5,182 bases of DNA. It comes from Peptostreptococcaceae bacterium (GTDB taxonomy: Bacteria; Bacillota; Clostridia; Peptostreptococcales; Anaerovoracaceae). The notes below the pieces were generated by a model. That model did no database searches, was not told the DNA's origin, and saw only the letters and a program-made list of their open reading frames with translations. Location of the stretch: contig JAENWI010000119.1 in NCBI GenBank assembly GCA_016650115.1, positions 1 through 5,182 on the forward strand, read 5' to 3'. How positions within the stretch are numbered: position 1 is the stretch's first letter; the number at the start of each line of letters is the position of its first letter. Shown piece after piece: positions 5,010 through 5,182 of the stretch. The position numbers and the translations under genes were made by a program.

Positions 5010-5040
5010 AAGCCCATTCTAGGCAACCTATATTGGGCTT
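5010..5040. repeat. Long imperfect hairpin at the end of the GGDEF fragment
   Basis: The arms 5010-5023 and 5027-5040 pair at 12 of 14 positions around a CAA loop; the outer seven pairs (AAGCCCA/TGGGCTT) are perfect. It overlaps the last codons and stop of the GGDEF fragment. The bases after it on the minus strand (CAAGTTC) are not T-rich, so it is either an eroded terminator or a terminal repeat of the neighbouring mobile-element remnant. Confidence 0.55.
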
Positions 5041-5182
5041 GCTTTATCTTCATACATCAATAAGTCTACATGCTTTTGGAATTCTTTCGAACCCATTTTG
5101 AGATTATAGTCGTAAACAGCATATCCCATGCTGAATGATATTTTATATTTCTTTTCACCCGATTTATTATATTTTTCTGTGC
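5028..5182 (-). pseudogene. Diguanylate cyclase (GGDEF) C-terminal half, partial at the window edge
   Basis: The open frame enters from the right edge and ends at a TAG at 5028-5030. It reads KKYKISFSMGYAVYD, then SKEFQKHVDLLMYEDK. These are the last strand and helix of a GGDEF domain, where families show '..~S.GyA.~.......~.l...AD..MY..K'. The domain ends a normal distance after the MYEDK motif, so the 3' end looks nearly native. The GG[DE]EF motif itself would lie outside the window, so whether the whole gene is intact cannot be judged. It is on the same strand as the N-terminal GGDEF half at 330-1236 but lies upstream of it, so they are not simply two parts of one uninterrupted gene. Confidence 0.7.

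Overview
The window looks like an accessory, decaying stretch of a low-GC Firmicutes chromosome, most likely a clostridium. The grounds are AT-rich DNA, strong AAGGAGG-type ribosome binding sites, a Gram-positive class I fructose-bisphosphate aldolase, a clostridial-type BFD-like [2Fe-2S] protein, and a HAAS-domain/GGDEF signalling protein. Every gene or gene remnant I can support reads on the minus strand.

Only three genes appear intact: a class I fructose-1,6-bisphosphate aldolase (1312-2199), a small BFD-like iron-sulfur protein (2692-2940) and a ZIP-family metal transporter (3519-4289). Between them lie broken genes: a patatin-like phospholipase C-terminus (1-240), a membrane diguanylate cyclase cut at its start and frameshifted in its GGDEF domain (330-1236), an acyl-CoA thioesterase C-terminus (2216-2437), and an unrecognised gene of about 150 codons with several frameshifts (2981-3434). 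The right end (4448-5182) is a mosaic of short fragments: the Walker A region of a type I restriction HsdR, a probable Xre-type helix-turn-helix fragment, an unrecognised piece, an N-terminal transposase fragment, and the C-terminal half of a GGDEF domain.

The most striking pattern is a set of short repeats that resemble insertion-sequence ends of the IS3/IS150 kind (TG...CA termini). They occur at 1274-1303, 2640-2663 and 3484-3513, with a degenerate fourth at 1237-1268. All have the same orientation and none has a recognisable transposase beside it. Each of the three clear copies starts 5 to 28 bases past the stop codon of one of the three intact genes. The copy at 3484-3513 also supplies the -35 box of a good promoter for the broken gene inside it.

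The intact genes do not form an obvious pathway: one is glycolytic, one is probably an iron-sulfur or electron-carrier accessory protein, and one imports or exports divalent metal. The ZIP gene is clearly GC-richer than its surroundings (about 50% in sampled lines, against about 20% in the diguanylate cyclase remnant), which suggests separate ancestry. I see no CRISPR array, tRNA, rRNA or convincing riboswitch. I find no convincing new functional system; the window reads best as an IS-driven gene graveyard with a few surviving genes.
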